A stretch of 64,000 nucleotides of DNA, taken from NCBI GenBank assembly GCA_019914945.1, contig CM034105.1:2170001-2234000 (forward strand). The letters run 5' to 3'. Of this stretch, positions 61,101 to 64,000 are shown piece by piece (position 1 is the first letter of the stretch; each line of letters opens with the position of its first letter). The DNA is from Typha latifolia. Taxonomy: Eukaryota; Streptophyta; Magnoliopsida; Poales; Typhaceae. A program made the translations under genes and the position numbers. Below the pieces are notes generated by a model, which worked only from the letters and a program-made list of their open reading frames with translations, was not told the origin of the DNA and made no database searches.

Positions 61101-63589
61101 GAGGCTGAGATGGTCATATAACTGAAAGTAGACATACCTTATAAACTGACTGAACCAGAAGTTTTTCATCAAAAGACCAGCTACAGGTGCGCTTGAGAGG
61201 AACTGCAATTCACTGAACTATAAGGACTGTAGAAGATGATGGTGCATAAGAACAAATCTATAGGTTCATGAATATCAGGCATCAAACACTATATAAATGT
61301 AATAGAAATAGTTTGTCGACAACTTCCAGCTTTACGCAAAACATAGACAAAGTTAGTTGGCTAGGATAGAAAAGATCTCCAAAGGTAACTAACATGTCAT
61401 CTAAGGGCATTGTGCATCAAGATTCAGGACCATAATGTTTTGATCTCTTCAGAGTTCAGACACATCAGACAGTTTTATGAACATATTCTCCTTTCTCAAT
61501 ACACATTAGTCAGAAACAGCTTTACCAATTTAGAGAAGTATATATTTAAAGCACTCGGTCATTCATTCTAAAACAACCAACCAAACTTCTAGAATCAAAT
61601 GCTATCATGTCATTCTTACTAATTCCTCCTATCTTGCACTTCTTTTACCCTTCTCCCTCTTAAGGAAATTTCTACTTGAATCTAATTATTCCGTCATATT
61701 GATATACTATTAATGATTTCAGTGATATGTCTAGGCCATAGTCCAAAGTTTCGGTTTCGGTTTAATTAAAACACGAAATGTTTCAGTAAATTTCGGTTGG
61801 TTCGGATCTAATTTCGTGGTATCAGTTTTGATTTTTTTTATTTTATAAATAGTATTTTTTATCTTAATTTTTTATGGCATCACACAAAATCTAATAGTAT
61901 TTAAGCAATGAGGTTGATATTGAGTTAGGTACAAGTTAGATTCACGTCAAATCTAGCTTTGAATTTTAAACGGAGATATTATACTTACATCCCTTGAACT
62001 ATCATATTTTTTCACATATACTTTTGGAATTTTTTTTTCACCATATACATCCCCAGAACAACTTTTTTATTTATTTAGGGGTTTGTATAATTTTTTTTAA
62101 GATCAAGAAGATATACGTGAATACTTTTCTTAGATCAGGTAATAAAAAAGTTTTGGTTAGATGCTAGTTTTGGGGTTTGTATTGGGTAATAAAAAAGTTA
62201 AGAAAGTGTGAAAAACAATAGTAGGAGGTCCAAAATAATTATTTCTTTAAAATATATATTATAAAATATTATTAGGGTTGTTTTGGCTAGATGCTAGTTT
62301 TGGGGTCCAGATCCTGATCAGATAGGAACAAAGTGCGAAATGTTTCAGCAATGAAACTTCAAACTACGGTCCAGACTATCTGAGCAATTTTAACAATTAA
62401 AATTTGCATCCACATTGATATTTGTTTCTCTTCCAAGCACTCCAAAAAATGAACACTTTGTGTAAGTTAACACTACTAAATATTTGATTTCAATGAAGAC
62501 ACTACACTTACTTTCTCAAAAAAATATTCACATCGGAGTTACTAGTTGCCATCTCTTTCACATAACTGCTTAAAAGACAGTGAACAGAATAGCAGCAATA
62601 ACTTAACAAAAATTATGGACACGAAAAGATTCAATGAGCCAATACATAGGTTTACAGCACTACAATAGTTGCCAAAAGTTTGAACTATGTTTGGTAATAA
62701 ACATAATAAGAGTAAAAATACTAAAAAATTAACAATGTAATAAATGACAGACAACTCCAACAATAATAACAAACTATTCTTTCATTCTAATATAATTAAA
62801 GAATCATAGTTATGTTAGGCCTAATGCATGGGCAAGAAGTACAACCTGGATTAACAGGAGGGCTTTGTGATGCTAGGCAACTCATATCAGCTGAAGCAGA
62901 GGCATTCCTTCGGAGTTTTGGCATGCTATAAGTGCCCTCTGATCCCCTAAAGGTAGAAGAATAGGACCTTGGATAAATACACTATAAGAAAATATTGCTT
63001 AAAAGTAATCGAGGGGTGCTAAATTGTGTTCTCATTTACTTTGACATGATGTCTATCCCGCTGCTTTGCCTGCGCAAGGATCCTGTGAATGACATTTAAG
63101 TTCGATAATAAAGTGTTAGATAACTAGTTAATAAAAATTAAATTGTTAGGTAGTGGATCATCAATATATATTATGGCTTTAACGTGCCCCCTCATGTGCA
63201 GCCTCTAGTATCATACACAGACAGATAATAAATAACAAGATGTGCGGCCCATGATACCGCAAAACTATAATTGAGGAAATAAAAGTTGATTTCAATCTCC
63301 ACAATTATACAAGTTGATTTCAATCTACAACTCTTGATTTCTTGGCCATAATAAATATTTACATACATTAACATTTGATATACTACTCTTAGTTCATTCA
63401 ACATAAACAATAAAAGAGAGAGGAAATAAAATCAACCATATAAAGCTCATAACTTGAACTAGAAAGTCAGCAACAAAATTTGCTTTCAGTAGTACCTTTT
63501 GTCTCCTCCTTCTGAGGAAGGATTGAAAAAGATTCAAGTAAACCAGACATCCGTTCTAGCGTTGCTTCTGAAATAGATCTTTTGAAAGG
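55951..63589 (-). CDS. DAA1-type AAA ATPase, 5' end beyond window
   Basis: Twelve 3' exons are readable, 5' to 3': 63589-63496, 63082-63040, 62946-62846, 61202-61138, 60364-59868, 59786-59699, 59621-59481, 58689-58121, 57960-57822, 57746-57678, 56833-56708, 56064-55951. They join in phase to 681 codons plus a stop. The order and motifs match the Arabidopsis DAA1 (At1g64110) group: RSISEATLERMSGLLESFSI, RRQSSG, LRRNASASADMS, SWSFDEKLLVQSVYK, IEEIVVSAVSYHLMNNKDPE, then the AAA domain. Walker A GPPGTGKT is coded at 58488-58465. Walker B is IIFVDEVDSM, followed by ITSKWFGEDEKN, VLAATNRPFDLDEAIIRRFE and a C-terminus ending in QQLTYFL. The AAA core is of the MSP1/ATAD1-spastin type. The substrate is unknown; DAA1 was found as a pollen DUO1 target. 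The N-terminal exons are off the right edge. Introns carry two transposons and a microsatellite. Confidence 0.92.
57097..57373. mobile_element. MITE with 27 bp terminal inverted repeats in AAA ATPase intron
   Basis: The ends are ACTATGTTTGGATATAGAG and, read inward from the other end, ACCATGTTTAGATGGAGAG; over the following bases (AATRGGAGA) the match continues, 22 of 27. A third related string, CTGTTTGGATATACGAG, lies inside at about 57175. The interior is purine-rich then pyrimidine-rich and could fold into a long hairpin. TGTTTGGAT-type ends resemble PIF/Harbinger-like MITEs, but I could not define a target-site duplication. It lies in the intron between exons 57746-57678 and 56833-56708. 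Confidence 0.65.
58087..58119. repeat. (AG)n microsatellite abutting a 5' splice site
   Basis: On the + strand a perfect AG run ends one base before the exon edge at 58121. On the gene strand the intron therefore begins GTCTCTCTCT, so the donor dinucleotide is immediately followed by (CT)n. Next to it lies a short GATA-type repeat (58076-58087). Confidence 0.9.
61737..62368. mobile_element. hAT-like non-autonomous element in AAA ATPase intron
   Basis: A 632 bp segment with ends CATAGTCCAAAGTTTC and, inward from the other end, CGTAGTTTGAAGTTTC (12 of 16; all differences are transitions). It is flanked by GTCTAGGC (61729-61736) and GTCCAGAC (62369-62376), an 8 bp duplication differing by two transitions. 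A 26 bp internal direct repeat with one mismatch (62151-62176 and 62281-62306) contains TAGATGCTAGTTTTGGGGT. The string GAAATGTTTCAG occurs near both ends. Its ends resemble those of the element at 25926-27206. It lies between exons 62946-62846 and 61202-61138. Confidence 0.68.
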
Positions 63590-64000
63590 CTAAAAGGGGG
63601 AAAAACCTGAATTAGAGAGAATCGTTTAACCTAATTTTTAAGGCCTCTAGGAGACAGCCTTATATGTCCCATTTACACTGGGGTTAGCAAAGGCCTAATA
63701 TAGCTGATACAAAGATAATGAAACCAGAAAAAAGAAACTGCAATAATATTAAGCAACCATATGATCCAGAAATTCATGGACCATAAGATGGATAAAGAGC
63801 TGCATATTGTGGCATTAAAAGACAATGACAAAACAAAATGAAAAGGAAATAAAGACCAACATGACACCTCTTTATCAAATGTGAACATCAAGAGAGGAGG
63901 TGGGAATGTGGGAGTTAATTCCATCTTAAGAACAAAAAGATTTACAATCTGAAATTGCCAGGCAAAATAGGAATCATAATCAAGGAACTTCAAAAACTTT
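63590..64000 (-). other. Intron of the AAA ATPase gene running off the window
   Basis: No exon of the DAA1-type gene could be recognised here. The upstream coding part expected from relatives (the N-terminal region before RSISE) must lie beyond position 64000. Confidence 0.6.

Noticed and set aside
1..64000. A novel multi-gene system, biosynthetic cluster or CRISPR-like array
   Set aside because: Genes are unrelated by function and scattered in orientation. There are no spaced direct repeats of array type and no co-localised enzymes of one pathway.

Overview
This is nuclear DNA of a flowering plant. Genes are split by AT-rich GT-AG introns, exons are more GC-rich than introns, CT/GA microsatellites sit in or near 5' leaders, and every recognisable product belongs to a plant or general eukaryotic family. 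The steep GC rise at the 5' ends of several genes (ES2, MAKR, RTNLB, LEA14) suggests a monocot; a palm-like commelinid is plausible but cannot be proved from the sequence. There are no rRNA genes, CRISPR arrays or bacterial-type operons, and I found no tRNA.

Layout, left to right: SGT1 co-chaperone (+, 1801-7997, 10 exons); intronless splicing factor ES2/ESS2 (+, 9106-10647); a 3 kb stretch without a gene; a 16 kb PIAL-type SUMO E4 ligase (-, 29464 down to 13601, 16 exons); LEA14 (+, 29995-30539), head to head with PIAL over a 530 bp divergent promoter that carries an ABRE/G-box; a decayed TRAPPC1/BET5 copy (+, 31786-34351); a serine-rich plant protein I cannot name (+, 36578-43097, 6 exons); a multiply frameshifted NDR1/HIN1-like LEA_2 pseudogene (+, 43934-44522); a MAKR-type kinase regulator (-, 48329-47090); a Golgi-type putative methyltransferase (+, 49265-50719); a reticulon RTNLB (+, 52449-54215, 5 exons); and a DAA1-type AAA ATPase (-, 55951 to beyond the right edge).

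The genes are a mixed set of housekeeping and stress/signalling loci. They do not form a pathway, and I see no evidence of a dedicated new multi-gene system. The most interesting structures are non-genic: two members of what looks like one hAT-type non-autonomous transposon family, one in an intron of PIAL (8/8 target-site duplication, with a second hAT-like element nested inside it) and one in an intron of the AAA ATPase gene. Also notable are a GC-AG intron directly after the PIAL SP-RING, a (CT)n microsatellite that starts at a 5' splice site, two pseudogenes with readable decay, and a stress-type divergent promoter.

Exon borders were derived by hand from splice consensus, reading-frame continuity and family conservation. 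No alignment or transcript data were available.
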